From Bacillus sp. FJAT-29937 (GTDB lineage: Bacteria > Bacillota > Bacilli > Bacillales > Cytobacillaceae): a stretch of DNA of 64,000 bases. The first letter of the stretch is position 1. Each line of letters opens with the position of its first letter. The stretch is from the NCBI RefSeq assembly GCF_001509555.1, contig NZ_LMAS01000001.1, forward strand, positions 626,969 through 690,968, in the 5' to 3' direction. Below the pieces are notes generated by a model. It worked only from the letters and a program-made list of their open reading frames with translations. It did no database searches and was not told the origin of the DNA. A program made the translations under genes and the position numbers. Positions 18,237 to 27,094 of the stretch are shown here, in pieces.

Positions 18237-20075
18237 TTAGCTCATTTCAGCAAATTTTTTCTTCTTCGCAATTCTTTCCCGTTCATTTTTATCAAGGATT
18301 TTCTTACGTAAACGAATTGATTCTGGTGTTACTTCACAATACTCATCTTCGTTTAAATATTCTAAAGCTTCTTCAAGCGTCATAATACGCGGCTTCTTCA
18401 TTGTTGTCGTTTGTTCCTTCGTTGCAGAGCGCACGTTTGTAGCTTGTTTAACTTTCGTAATATTAACGGTGAGGTCACTTTCGCGATTATGCTCCCCGAC
18501 AATCATTCCTTCATAAATTTCCGTTCCAGGCTCGACAAAGATTGTGCCACGATCTTCTACCTGCATAATACCGTAAGTTGAAGATTTTCCGCTTTCCATG
18601 GAGACGAGAACGCCTTGACGTCTTCCGCCCACCTGGCCTTGTGCCATTGGCTGATAGCTATCAAAAGTATGATTGATGATTCCATATCCACGTGTTAATG
18701 TTAGGAATTCAGTTGTGTAACCAATTAGTCCACGGGCAGGTACATTAAAGATTAACCGTACTTGACCATTTCCATTATTAATCATATCAATCATTTCGCC
18801 TTTTCTCTCTCCAATAGATTCCATAATAGAACCTGTATGCTCTTCAGGTACGTCTATCTGCACACGTTCAACAGGCTCGCATCGGACACCATCAATTTCT
18901 TTTACAATAACTTCTGGTTTGGATACTTGAATCTCATATCCTTCACGGCGCATATTTTCAATTAATATAGATAAGTGCAGTTCTCCACGGCCAGAAACAA
19001 TCCACGCATCTGGGGAATCAGTATTATCGACACGAAGACTTACATCTGTCTGCAGTTGTGAACGAAGTCTTTCTTCCACTTTTCTAGAAGTAAGGTATTT
19101 CCCTTCCCTGCCGGCAAATGGACTATTGTTCACAAGAAATGTCATTTGCAATGTTGGTTCATCGATCCTTAGAATTGGCAAAGCCTCTTGATGTTCAACA
19201 GGACATACAGTCTCACCAACATTAATATCTTCCATGCCTGATAGAGCAATTAAATCCCCGGAATATGCCTCTTCAATTTCCTGGCGTTTAAGACCGAAGA
19301 AGCCAAAGATTTTTGTAACCCGAAATTGTTTAACGGAACCATCTAGCTTCATTAATGCCACTTGCTGACCCACTTTAATCGTTCCACGGAACACTCGTCC
19401 AATACCAATTCTACCTACATAATCATTATAATCAAGTAAAGCTACTTGAAATTGTAAATGTTCTTCACGATTGTCTACTGGCGCCGGTATATGATTGACT
19501 ATCGCATCATATAAAGCCTGCATGTTCTCGTCTTGTTTAGATGGATCCGTACTTGCTGTACCATTGATGCCTGATGCGTAAATTACCGGAAATTCAAGCT
19601 GGTCCTCAGTAGCTTCCAGCTCAATAAATAAATCCAGCACTTCATCAATAACTTCCTCTGGACGAGCAAAATCACGGTCAATTTTATTGACTACAACTAT
19701 CGGTGTTAAATTTTGCTCTAATGCTTTTTTAAGAACAAAGCGTGTTTGCGGCATGCAGCCTTCATATGCATCAACGATGAGCAGAACTCCATCAACCATT
19801 TTCATGATACGCTCTACCTCACCGCCAAAATCAGCGTGTCCAGGTGTATCAAGAATGTTAATTTTTGTATCTTTATACTGAATCGCGGTATTTTTTGCTA
19901 AAATAGTAATTCCGCGTTCTCTTTCAATATCACCTGAATCCATAGCACGTTCTTCAACATGCTCATTGGATCTAAAAGTGCCAGCCTGTTTAAGCAGCTG
20001 GTCTACCATTGTTGTTTTACCATGATCAACGTGAGCGATGATCGCAATATTTCGAATGTCTTCTCTAAGTTTCAA
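18237..20075 (-). CDS. typA: Translational GTPase TypA/BipA
   Basis: 612 residues, an EF-G-like ribosome-binding GTPase involved in 50S assembly and growth at low temperature or under stress. G motifs: AHVDHGKTT (G1), ERGITI (G2), DTPGHADF (G3), NKIDRD (G4). The C-terminal domains include GRGELHLSILIENMRREG. TTG start behind AGGAGG. First gene of a leftward run with ylaH. Confidence 0.96.
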   Translation of the reverse strand: MKLREDIRNIAIIAHVDHGKTTMVDQLLKQAGTFRSNEHVEERAMDSGDIERERGITILAKNTAIQYKDTKINILDTPGHADFGGEVERIMKMVDGVLLIVDAYEGCMPQTRFVLKKALEQNLTPIVVVNKIDRDFARPEEVIDEVLDLFIELEATEDQLEFPVIYASGINGTASTDPSKQDENMQALYDAIVNHIPAPVDNREEHLQFQVALLDYNDYVGRIGIGRVFRGTIKVGQQVALMKLDGSVKQFRVTKIFGFFGLKRQEIEEAYSGDLIALSGMEDINVGETVCPVEHQEALPILRIDEPTLQMTFLVNNSPFAGREGKYLTSRKVEERLRSQLQTDVSLRVDNTDSPDAWIVSGRGELHLSILIENMRREGYEIQVSKPEVIVKEIDGVRCEPVERVQIDVPEEHTGSIMESIGERKGEMIDMINNGNGQVRLIFNVPARGLIGYTTEFLTLTRGYGIINHTFDSYQPMAQGQVGGRRQGVLVSMESGKSSTYGIMQVEDRGTIFVEPGTEIYEGMIVGEHNRESDLTVNITKVKQATNVRSATKEQTTTMKKPRIMTLEEALEYLNEDEYCEVTPESIRLRKKILDKNERERIAKKKKFAEMS

Positions 20076-20244
20076 GGAAGTTCCTCCTACCTGTATTTAA
20101 CAGTTAACATCAAATCAAATCTATAACTGAAACATTATAACATAAATAAAGTGGAAACTTAAAACGTTTTTGTGTAAAATAATATCTTGTAAACATTGTT
20201 TTTATACATGGCAAAATAAACCCCAAAATGGGAGGTTACTTATA

Positions 20245-20430
20245 ATGAAACAAATTAAATGGCCATTATTAGCTTTTGCGATTGCGGCCGCACTATGCAT
20301 GATGGGAATTGGCGTTGCAATTGCTGAAAAAAGTATTGCCGGGATTTTAGGTGCGATTCTTTTATTAATTTTCACAATGGGCTTTGGATTTAAAACAAAG
20401 AAGAAAATGAGGGAAAACGGACTGCTGTAA
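20245..20430 (+). CDS. ylaF: YlaF family small membrane protein
   Basis: 61 residues with two hydrophobic stretches (AIAAALCMMGIGVAIAE and GAILLLIFTMGFGF) and a basic end KKMRENGLL. It matches Bacillus YlaF (DUF5325) in length and position, divergent from typA. The ATG at 20245 follows GGGAGG. Function unknown. Confidence 0.8.
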   Translation: MKQIKWPLLAFAIAAALCMMGIGVAIAEKSIAGILGAILLLIFTMGFGFKTKKKMRENGLL

Positions 20431-20433
20431 ATA

Positions 20434-20610
20434 GAAAAGCGGAAGCGCCTTCGGAACAATCAAAAAGCAGATTGTTCCTGCGATGATTATTCCTAGGAGC
20501 TTTCCTTAGTGCCCACCCCCGACAAGCACAAGACGAGCCTCCCGGAAAGGTGAGCTCTACCTTTCAGGATTGGCTTGTGACCTCGAGGGGGTAGGCGCTG
20601 GAGCTAGACA
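20434..20610 (-). repeat. GC-rich nested palindromic repeat, copy 2 (inverted)
   Basis: Reverse orientation of the element at 14264. It shares the CTAGCTCCAGCGCCTACCCC end, CTCGAGGTCACAAGCCAATCCT, the CTTTCCGGGAGGCTCG core and GTCGGGGGTGGGC. Here the extra hairpin is at the other end, 20451-20510, with GGAACAATC pairing with GATTGTTCC. It lies between convergent ylaF and suhB. Confidence 0.85.
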
Positions 20611-20613
20611 TGA

Positions 20614-20650
20614 AAAATCGACCGCCAAATTTTTTGGACGGTCATTTTTT
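20614..20650 (-). terminator. Terminator of suhB
   Basis: GACCG(t)CCAAA pairs with TTTGGCGGTC on the minus strand, followed by GATTTTTC; the A-run on the other side may let it also act rightward. Confidence 0.7.
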
Positions 20651-21447
20651 TACCAATTGCCGTTTTTTAAATACTTCTCCATTATTTCCTGATGAAGTCC
20701 TGGTTTCGATATAAATACTGTATTATTTTCCAGTAAGCTTAAAGCCTCGCCCTTTAATGTTGTTGCAAGTCCGCCAAGCTCTTCAACCAGTATAATACCA
20801 GCCGCAATATCCCATGGTGCAAGACGCATTGTAATATAGGCATCTAACCTGCCTGAAGCAATATACGCCATCTCCAAAGCAGCAGATCCATATGAACGGG
20901 TTCCGCGTGCATCCTTTACTAATGGTGATAATAGTGCCGGATCAATGCGCTTGTTTTCGGTCACCCAAGTTGCATTTATTCCAATAATGGCTTCTGATAT
21001 AGACACTTCCTCAAGTGAAGGCAATTCTATATCATTAAGAAAGACCCCGCTCCCTTTCATTGTACGATAAAGCTCATCATGAACAACATCGTAAATAAGA
21101 CCAATCTTCCCAACGCCATCTTCATAAATTCCAATAGAAATCGCAAAGTTCCTCCGCTGATGGATGAAATTCATTGTTCCATCTATCGGGTCAATGATCC
21201 AAACTACTCCATTTAAATTGTCTACTTTATCACCAAAGCCTTCCTCACCAAGAATTTTATGGCCGGGAAAACTTTCCTTAATTTTCTTAATAAAAAATTG
21301 TTCTGTACTTTGATCGATATCTGTTACTAAATCATTTGCATTCGTTTTTGTTTGAATGACTAGGGTTTTACTAAAAGACTTTTTAATATTTTCTCCAGCT
21401 TCTTTTATCCATTGCATTGCACAATTATTAATTTCTATCCAATTCAT
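20650..21447 (-). CDS. suhB: Inositol monophosphatase family protein
   Basis: 265 residues. Metal-binding motifs of the lithium-sensitive phosphatase family are present: GEEGFGD, DPIDGTMNF and WDIAAGIILVEELGG. It hydrolyses inositol-1-phosphate or related sugar or nucleotide phosphates; the physiological substrate in Bacillus is uncertain. The position next to yktB/yktA matches yktC. Confidence 0.9.
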   Translation of the reverse strand: MNWIEINNCAMQWIKEAGENIKKSFSKTLVIQTKTNANDLVTDIDQSTEQFFIKKIKESFPGHKILGEEGFGDKVDNLNGVVWIIDPIDGTMNFIHQRRNFAISIGIYEDGVGKIGLIYDVVHDELYRTMKGSGVFLNDIELPSLEEVSISEAIIGINATWVTENKRIDPALLSPLVKDARGTRSYGSAALEMAYIASGRLDAYITMRLAPWDIAAGIILVEELGGLATTLKGEALSLLENNTVFISKPGLHQEIMEKYLKNGNW

Positions 21448-21613
21448 CTTGTTCTAACACTCCCCTTCATCCCGCAACTAGCCATTTTACCTAAAGGGAT
21501 CATTATAAATCATACAATAAATAACATTATCTTAATTGAAGCAGAATGACACTTCAAGCTTTATCCTTTCACTGCAGTTATAAACTTAAACGTTTCCAGT
21601 ATAAAAACAACAA

Positions 21614-21648
21614 AACGAACTCCCAAAAATTGTGAAGGAGTTCGTTGT
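21614..21648 (-). terminator. Terminator after the 64-residue gene
   Basis: AACGAACTCC pairs with GGAGTTCGTT (21614-21623 and 21637-21646), with an A-run on the left that becomes the T-run for leftward transcription. Confidence 0.75.
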
Positions 21649-21722
21649 TATAGGTTAAGTCTTACTTCAATATACATTTTCTATTTTCTTTCCCCTTTAG
21701 CTCTTTCATTTCGACACTTCAA

Positions 21723-21917
21723 TTAAAGTGCTTTAAGGCGTAAAAGTTCTTGTCTAATTTTCTCAAGTTTTTGTTTGCTTTTCAATTGCAGATCTTCATT
21801 TTTATCATTCATGGCATCAAATAATGTTGCTAATTCATAATCTAATTCTAATCTGAGAACTGCAGTTCTTTCTTTTTCACCTGCTTTATTTTTAACAGTG
21901 TTCATCAGCTGTTTCAT
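21723..21917 (-). CDS. Small conserved hypothetical protein (YkzI-like by position and length)
   Basis: 64 residues, highly charged and helical with a likely coiled coil (EDLQLKSKQKLEKIRQELLRLKAL). The ATG at 21915-21917 follows AAAGGGGTG. B. subtilis has a small gene, ykzI, between yktB and yktC; I assign by position only. Confidence 0.6.
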   Translation of the reverse strand: MKQLMNTVKNKAGEKERTAVLRLELDYELATLFDAMNDKNEDLQLKSKQKLEKIRQELLRLKAL

Positions 21918-22142
21918 AAAAATCACCCCTTTCTAAAATTTATTTCAAATTTTCTGACTATTATTTATATATAATATGAGGAATTTGAGTCAGTTGCAAC
22001 AAATATGTGTGAATACCTATATTTACAAAAATGCCGGAAACAAAGCGTTTTTGGTTTATGAACAGGTATGCTACAATATTTCAGAATATATTTTTTTATA
22101 ATTTTGGATGTTAACCATTGTTTTGTTTTGAGGAGGTTTCAT

Positions 22143-22763
22143 ATGTCATTTTCAGGATTTACGAATACAGATTTTGATGTTTTTAAGATTGAAGGACTTG
22201 AGGATCGGATGGAGGCCTTAATTACTCATATTCGACCAAAACTTGATGAATTAGGTCATTATTTTGCTCCAATTCTCTCCATTCAAACTGGGGATGAAAT
22301 GTATCCTCATGTTGCGAAACATGCACGCCGGACAGTAAACCCTCCAAAGGACACTTGGGTTGCCTATGCGAGTAATCCTCGAGGCTATAAAATGCTCCCG
22401 CATTTTCAAATAGGCCTTTGGGAAACACATGTTTTCATCTGGTTTGCCCTTATATATGAAGCTCCTAATAAAGAAGACTTCGGAAAGAAATTAGAAAAGA
22501 GTATAAATAAAATATATAAACAAATTCCTAAGCACTTTGTTTGGTCCGCTGATCACACTAAACCGATGGGGCTGATGCACGGAGAACTGACTAAAGAAGA
22601 GTTAAATGACATGTTTCTTCGATTGCAAAAAGTGAAAAAAGCGGAGATTTTATGCGGTGTACATATTCCAAAAAAAGAAGCAATAGAAATGGATCCTCGT
22701 GCATTTCTTGAAAATGCGGAATCTGTATTTAAAACATTACTACCCTTGTATAAAATGGTTTAA
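22143..22763 (+). CDS. yktB: UPF0637 / DUF1054 protein YktB
   Basis: 206 residues beginning MSFSGFTNTDFDVF, with GDEMYPHVAKHARRTVNPP and WSADHTKPMG, characteristic of the YktB family. Function unknown; no catalytic motif is evident. The ATG at 22143 follows GAGGAGG. Convergent with yktA. Confidence 0.88.
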   Translation: MSFSGFTNTDFDVFKIEGLEDRMEALITHIRPKLDELGHYFAPILSIQTGDEMYPHVAKHARRTVNPPKDTWVAYASNPRGYKMLPHFQIGLWETHVFIWFALIYEAPNKEDFGKKLEKSINKIYKQIPKHFVWSADHTKPMGLMHGELTKEELNDMFLRLQKVKKAEILCGVHIPKKEAIEMDPRAFLENAESVFKTLLPLYKMV

Positions 22764-22782
22764 ACAAATTAGAGAGAAAATG

Positions 22783-22820
22783 GGCAGTGGCCCCTATGGC
22801 TTTTTAGGCGGCCACATGCC
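22783..22820. terminator. Hairpin between convergent yktB and yktA
   Basis: GGCAGTGGCC pairs imperfectly with GGCCACATGCC around a loop that holds CTATGGCTTTTTAG. There is only a short T-run inside the loop, so its terminator role is less certain than for the other hairpins. Confidence 0.5.
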
Positions 22821-22825
22821 ATCAT

Positions 22826-23110
22826 TCACACTTTTTGCTTCTTCATTCTAACTTCTTTTCCTGCTTCAGCCTCTTTTACAGCCTTTAATGCATGATATGC
22901 TGAAAAGCCGCTTACCTCTTCAAATTCATTGCAAATATTTCGTTCCTGGGATTTGCCTGGAACGATTTCTTTAAATCTTCTATACGCATCTAAATAATTT
23001 TCACGGTTTACACCTTTTCCATAGATCTCTTCAACAAGCTGAAAATAATGAATAACATCAATAATTTCATCTGTTGACCAATCTGGGTCAATTGGGTATT
23101 GGTATTCCAT
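22826..23110 (-). CDS. yktA: UPF0223 protein YktA
   Basis: 94 residues, beginning MEYQYPIDPDWSTDEIIDVI, with YRRFKEIVP and FEEVSGFSAYHALK; clear UPF0223 family. Function unknown. I chose the ATG at 23108-23110, which follows GAGGAGGTGACTGAA; an upstream ATG eight codons earlier would place this site inside the gene. Confidence 0.88.
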   Translation of the reverse strand: MEYQYPIDPDWSTDEIIDVIHYFQLVEEIYGKGVNRENYLDAYRRFKEIVPGKSQERNICNEFEEVSGFSAYHALKAVKEAEAGKEVRMKKQKV

Positions 23111-23148
23111 TTCAGTCACCTCCTCTTTGCTCATGCATTATTTATGTA

Positions 23149-24108
23149 TTACATTGTCCATTTTTTGCGAATGCTCTCACCATCTGCGATCATTCTATAA
23201 AAAAGTTCTTGTACTGTTGGAACATCTTTGATTAGTCCCATCACCTGCCCTGCCCATGCAAATCCTTCTTCCTCCTTCCCTTCGTAAATATACTTTTTAT
23301 TAGCCTTCCCGCTAATCAAGTCTTTCAATTGCTCATATCCGCCATTTTTCTCTTCAATTGCTAGAATTTTCCCTGTCCATGAATTAGATATGACTCTCGC
23401 AGGAGCACCGATTGTTTTTTTTATCACAACAGTATCGTTTTCGCTTCCTTCAACAAGCCTGTTTTTATAGACGTCTGATGCATGAATACACTCCTTAGTC
23501 GCAATGAATCTTGTACCCATTTCAATGCCTTCTGCGCCAAGGCTAAGGGCCGCCATAAGCCCCCTGCCATCCCCAATTCCTCCTGAAGCGATTACAGGGA
23601 TGGAAACCGCATCTACAACTTGTGGGGTTAATACGAATGTTCCAATGTCGTCTCGTCCTAAATGACCTCCCCCTTCTTGTCCGACAACCATAACCGCATC
23701 AGCACCTAGCTCTTCAGCTTTCACAGCCTGCCTTTTTGCCGCAACAAGAACTAGCTTTTTCACATTTACCCCTTTTAATTGCTCAAAAATGGGAGCCGGG
23801 TTTCCTCCAGTCATTGAAATAACAGGAACCTCTTCCTCAATCGCCACATCTAAATAGTGTGAAAATGGCCGTCCATGCTGTCCAATGGCAAAATTAACGC
23901 CAAAGGGCTGATCTGTCATTTTCTTTACCTTACGAATTTCTTCTCTTAAAGCATCCGGGCTTTCTAATGACATCGCCGTTACTTGTCCAAGCCCTCCAGC
24001 ATTCGAAACAGCAGCTGCTAAATCTGAGTATGCAAGATGGGCAAGCCCACCCTGTATAATTGGGTATTTAATGTTTAGTAATTCAGTTACTCTCGTTCTC
24101 CAGCTCAT
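23149..24108 (-). CDS. Nitronate monooxygenase / FabK-type flavoprotein
   Basis: 319-residue TIM-barrel FMN protein of the 2-nitropropane dioxygenase family. Motifs: PIIQGGLAHLA at the N terminus, GQEGGGHLGRDD, PVIASGGIGDGRGLMAALSLGAEGIEMGTRF for phosphate binding (positions about 170-200). Such proteins oxidise alkyl nitronates or act as enoyl-ACP reductase II; I cannot separate these by sequence alone. Perfect AAGGAGG start site. Confidence 0.82.
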   Translation of the reverse strand: MSWRTRVTELLNIKYPIIQGGLAHLAYSDLAAAVSNAGGLGQVTAMSLESPDALREEIRKVKKMTDQPFGVNFAIGQHGRPFSHYLDVAIEEEVPVISMTGGNPAPIFEQLKGVNVKKLVLVAAKRQAVKAEELGADAVMVVGQEGGGHLGRDDIGTFVLTPQVVDAVSIPVIASGGIGDGRGLMAALSLGAEGIEMGTRFIATKECIHASDVYKNRLVEGSENDTVVIKKTIGAPARVISNSWTGKILAIEEKNGGYEQLKDLISGKANKKYIYEGKEEEGFAWAGQVMGLIKDVPTVQELFYRMIADGESIRKKWTM

Positions 24109-24322
24109 CTATAAATCCTCCTTCAAACCCTTATGTACGTTAACTTCTATTTTACTGTTATATTTTCCTGTTTACATCTAAAACTAAGGAAGATTACGTA
24201 AAAAAATAATACTTTCCTTTCTCATCAAATTTTCTATGCAAAGAAAGGGAATAGTGCTATAATTCAAATGTTTTATGACTTTTTGTGATGCAAAATTATA
24301 ATTAAAGAGGTGTGGTAATACA

Positions 24323-25792
24323 TTGTCACAATTAGAAACACCGTTATTCAGCGGCTTACTTCAACATGCTAAAAAAAATCCAATTCAATTTCATATACCA
24401 GGCCATAAAAAAGGAGCGGGAATTGATCCCGAATTCAGAGAATTCATTGGCCACAACGCACTTTCAATAGATCTTATTAATATCGGTCCCCTTGATGATC
24501 TTCATCAGCCTAAAGGTATGATTAAAGAAGCTCAAGATTTAGCTGCAGAAGCGTTTGGCGCTGAAAGAACCTTCTTCTCTGTACAAGGAACAAGCGGAGC
24601 AATTATGACAATGGTCATGGCAGTTTGCGGACCCGGCGAAAAAATCATTGTTCCGAGAAATGTTCATAAATCAGTCATGTCAGCGATTGTTTTTTCCGGT
24701 GCAACCCCGATATTTATTCATCCTGAAATCGATAAAGAACTTGGGATTTCGCACGGAATTACAACAGAATCTGTCTCGAAGGCTCTTGAACAGCATCCAG
24801 ATGCTAAAGGAGTCCTTGTCATTAATCCAACATACTTCGGAATTTCTGCTGACTTGAAGAAAATTGTTGAAATTGCTCATTCTTATCAAGTACCTGTTCT
24901 TGTAGATGAAGCGCACGGTGTTCACATTCATTTTCATGATGAGTTGCCGATATCTGCCATGGAGGCAGGAGCTGATTTAGCAGCAACTAGTGTTCATAAA
25001 CTTGGCGGCTCGATGACACAAAGCTCGATATTAAATATGCAAGGAAACCTTGTTTCAGCCAAAAGGGTACAGACTATTCTAAGCATGCTTACGACAACAT
25101 CAACATCCTATTTATTGCTTGCCTCCTTGGATGTTGCAAGGAAACGTCTAGTTACTGAAGGAAAAGAATTGATCGAAAAAACAATCCAACTTTCACAGTC
25201 TATTCGCCGCCGCATTAATGAAATTGAGCATATCTATTGTGTTGGAGAAGAAATCCTTGAGAGTGATGCTGCACATGAATATGATCCAACTAAACTGATT
25301 ATTTCTGTTAAAGATCTTGGGTTAAATGGGTTTGATGTAGAAAAATGGCTGCGTGAAAAGCACAATATTGAAGTGGAAATGTCTGACTTATATAATATCC
25401 TTTGTATTATTACGCCTGGAGATACTGAATATGAGGGGGATATGTTAGTTAAGGCGCTTCAAGAATTGTCAGCGGAAAGACACGGCATAACTGAAAAGCT
25501 TGAAACTCAAGTTTTATTGCCTGATATTCCTGTATTGGCCGTTTCTCCTCGCGATGCCTTCTATGCTGAAACTGAACTCGTCCATTTTGATGAATCAGAA
25601 GGAAGAATTATTGCAGAATTTATTATGGTCTATCCTCCTGGTATCCCAATCTTTATTCCGGGAGAAATCATTACGAAAGAAAATCTGAGGTATATAAAAA
25701 CAAATATGGAAGCTGGCCTTCCTGTCCAAGGACCAGAAGATTATGATTTTAAATACTTGCGAGTGATTAAAGAGTATAAGGCAATCAGGTAG
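24323..25792 (+). CDS. speA: Arginine decarboxylase (PLP, fold III/ornithine-lysine-arginine family)
   Basis: 489 residues, nearly the same length as B. subtilis SpeA. It decarboxylates arginine to agmatine, the first step in polyamine synthesis. QFHIPGHKKGAG at the N terminus is the family signature, VDEAHGVH holds the PLP Asp, and SVHKLGGS holds the Schiff-base Lys. TTG start behind AGAGGTG. It faces the SR1P gene, as in B. subtilis where SR1 lies next to speA. Confidence 0.93.
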   Translation: MSQLETPLFSGLLQHAKKNPIQFHIPGHKKGAGIDPEFREFIGHNALSIDLINIGPLDDLHQPKGMIKEAQDLAAEAFGAERTFFSVQGTSGAIMTMVMAVCGPGEKIIVPRNVHKSVMSAIVFSGATPIFIHPEIDKELGISHGITTESVSKALEQHPDAKGVLVINPTYFGISADLKKIVEIAHSYQVPVLVDEAHGVHIHFHDELPISAMEAGADLAATSVHKLGGSMTQSSILNMQGNLVSAKRVQTILSMLTTTSTSYLLLASLDVARKRLVTEGKELIEKTIQLSQSIRRRINEIEHIYCVGEEILESDAAHEYDPTKLIISVKDLGLNGFDVEKWLREKHNIEVEMSDLYNILCIITPGDTEYEGDMLVKALQELSAERHGITEKLETQVLLPDIPVLAVSPRDAFYAETELVHFDESEGRIIAEFIMVYPPGIPIFIPGEIITKENLRYIKTNMEAGLPVQGPEDYDFKYLRVIKEYKAIR

Positions 25793-25806
25793 ATAATATA
25801 TGACAA

Positions 25807-25845
25807 GAAAAACCTTCCCAAATCTATGTCAGGGAAGGTTTTTTA
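25807..25845. terminator. Bidirectional terminator shared by speA and the SR1-like RNA
   Basis: AAAACCTTCCC pairs with GGGAAGGTTTT (25809-25819 with 25832-25842), with T-runs in both directions. Confidence 0.88.
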
Positions 25846-25860
25846 TATATCTATTTATTA

Positions 25861-25983
25861 TTAAACTTCTTCTTGGTTTCCTTCGCAGCAGCTGCATTCT
25901 GCCTTAGAATATAAGACTGTTACTTTCTCATCTTCGAAATAATCAATTGTAGAATTACAGGCTTGGCATACAATTGTACCCAT
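25861..25983 (-). CDS. sr1P: SR1P homolog, GapA-binding small protein
   Basis: 40 residues beginning MGTIVCQACNSTI, then FEDEKVTVLY, which closely follows SR1P. Two Cys clusters, Cys6/Cys9 and Cys30/Cys33 (with an extra Cys32), suggest a small metal site. In B. subtilis SR1P binds GapA and promotes its interaction with RNase J1; rnjA lies at 38060 in this window. Ribosome-binding site AAAGGGGAATGAAAG precedes the ATG. Confidence 0.85.
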   Translation of the reverse strand: MGTIVCQACNSTIDYFEDEKVTVLYSKAECSCCEGNQEEV

Positions 25984-26016
25984 TCTTTCATTCCCCTTTG
26001 CAATTTAAGATTAAAT

Positions 26017-26032
26017 TGAAAACGCTTAATCA
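26017..26032. promoter_or_regulatory. Possible catabolite-responsive element (cre) in the SR1-like leader
   Basis: TGAAAACGCTTAAT agrees with the cre consensus at most fixed positions but lacks the final CA. It lies between the predicted transcription start and the SR1P start codon. An identical 16-base word is found at 62939-62954. Confidence 0.3.
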
Positions 26033-26043
26033 TCTTTAATTAC

Positions 26044-26072
26044 ATAATAATATAACACAATTGTTTTTTCAA
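26044..26072 (-). promoter_or_regulatory. Sigma-A promoter for the SR1-like RNA
   Basis: On the minus strand TTGAAA (26067-26072) and TATTAT (26044-26049) are 17 bases apart. Expected start near 26037, giving a leader of about 54 nt. Confidence 0.55.
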
Positions 26073-26102
26073 GGGGAAATTGTATGTCACATTAGAAAAT
26101 AA

Positions 26103-26124
26103 AACAGGCTATTTTCAGCCTGTT
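26103..26124 (-). terminator. Terminator of the DUF3055 gene
   Basis: AACAGGCT pairs with AGCCTGTT, followed on the minus strand by TTATTTTC, five bases after the stop codon. Confidence 0.75.
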
Positions 26125-26128
26125 CATC

Positions 26129-26428
26129 TCATTCATATTGGGTATGGAATGCAGTCGCTGGTAAGTTGATTTTAAAAAATTCACATAAGTCTTCTGCCTG
26201 GTGGCGATTATCTAATTTAAAGGCATGCTGCAAATGTTCAGCATCTTCGAGGTCCTTAGGGTCGAGGAGTGTGGAGCGGCCAGTTTGCATACAGACAACA
26301 AGTGGTTTTCCAAAAAATAAATTTGTAAATACAATCCCAAAATCATAGCGTGTTAGTTCAGTAGTAAAACCAACAAACCGAACCTTCACATTTTCATGCT
26401 CATCATAGAGCTTTTCAAATAGATTCAT
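26129..26428 (-). CDS. DUF3055 family protein
   Basis: 99 residues, soluble, beginning MNLFEKLYDEHENVKVRFVG, with FGKPLVVCMQTGRS. I recognise this as the small cytosolic DUF3055 family of Bacillaceae; function unknown. Good ribosome-binding site (AAAGGAGGAGT). Monocistronic between SR1P and a divergent DUF1885 gene. Confidence 0.75.
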   Translation of the reverse strand: MNLFEKLYDEHENVKVRFVGFTTELTRYDFGIVFTNLFFGKPLVVCMQTGRSTLLDPKDLEDAEHLQHAFKLDNRHQAEDLCEFFKINLPATAFHTQYE

Positions 26429-26588
26429 ATTACTCCTCCTTTGAATTTGAATATTTAGAATATTATTATAAATTAAACTGAGCAGTATTACAAGGTTTTT
26501 GTGAAAAAACTTTGTTTAAGCTGTTATTCGGTTTTATTCAGTGCTAGAATGTAAGGGAAAGTATCTATGAAAAATGGGGGGATGGATG

Positions 26589-27023
26589 TTGGCAAGTAAC
26601 GCATACATAAAACTCGTGCCTTCATCAGAAAAAGAACAGATAACGACAGATGAAGTAAAAGAATTATTTCAATACTATAAAGCCAACACTTCGAAAACAG
26701 GGAACCAGGTTGATTGGAAGTACAATGAAGCTGCTTTTCCATATGAAATAAAAGAAAAACCCGAGGGAAAAGGGAAATGGTTTTATCTGCATTCTAACAA
26801 TGACCGCTATCACACAATTTTACTAGGAATTGACCAAGAAACAATTCGGGACGAAGATGGATCCGAACGGGAACAATCATATATTCAAGTAACATTGCCG
26901 GAATCAGCTACATTTGGCGATAAAGGGAAAGCTAACGAGTTTTGCCGCTACTTAGCAAAGAAGCTGAAAGGTGAATTACATTTATTCAATGGAAGAGTTA
27001 TGTATTTCTATCCTAGAAAATAA
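26589..27023 (+). CDS. DUF1885 family protein
   Basis: About 144 residues with NAYIKLVPSSEKEQIT at the N terminus and VDWKYNEAAFPYEIKE, the recognisable DUF1885 pattern of Bacillus. Function unknown. The start is ambiguous: TTG at 26589 lies seven bases after a GGGGGG site and aligns best with homologs; ATG at 26586 or 26574 are alternatives. Confidence 0.75.
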   Translation: MASNAYIKLVPSSEKEQITTDEVKELFQYYKANTSKTGNQVDWKYNEAAFPYEIKEKPEGKGKWFYLHSNNDRYHTILLGIDQETIRDEDGSEREQSYIQVTLPESATFGDKGKANEFCRYLAKKLKGELHLFNGRVMYFYPRK

Positions 27024-27045
27024 TAGAAAATAGTAAATTTATAGA

Positions 27046-27070
27046 AGAACAGCATCACGCTGTTCTTTAT
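27046..27070 (+). terminator. Terminator of the DUF1885 gene
   Basis: AGAACAGC pairs with GCTGTTCT across five bases, then TTATTTTG. Confidence 0.75.
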
Positions 27071-27094
27071 TTTGCCATCTAATGAGGTGAAAAA

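Larger units (their letters stand above)
25807..26037 (-). ncRNA. Probable SR1-type dual-function regulatory RNA
   Basis: A promoter at 26044-26072 and a terminator at 25809-25842 delimit a transcript of about 230 nt that contains the SR1P reading frame. B. subtilis SR1 is about 205 nt, lies between pdhD and speA, encodes SR1P, and base-pairs with ahrC mRNA. Position, size and the encoded peptide all match. The base-pairing half cannot be confirmed here because ahrC is not in the window. The 5' end is inferred. Confidence 0.7.

Noticed and set aside
24648..24937. Frames on both strands inside speA
   Set aside because: Overlap the conserved decarboxylase; composition follows the antisense or shifted frame of speA.
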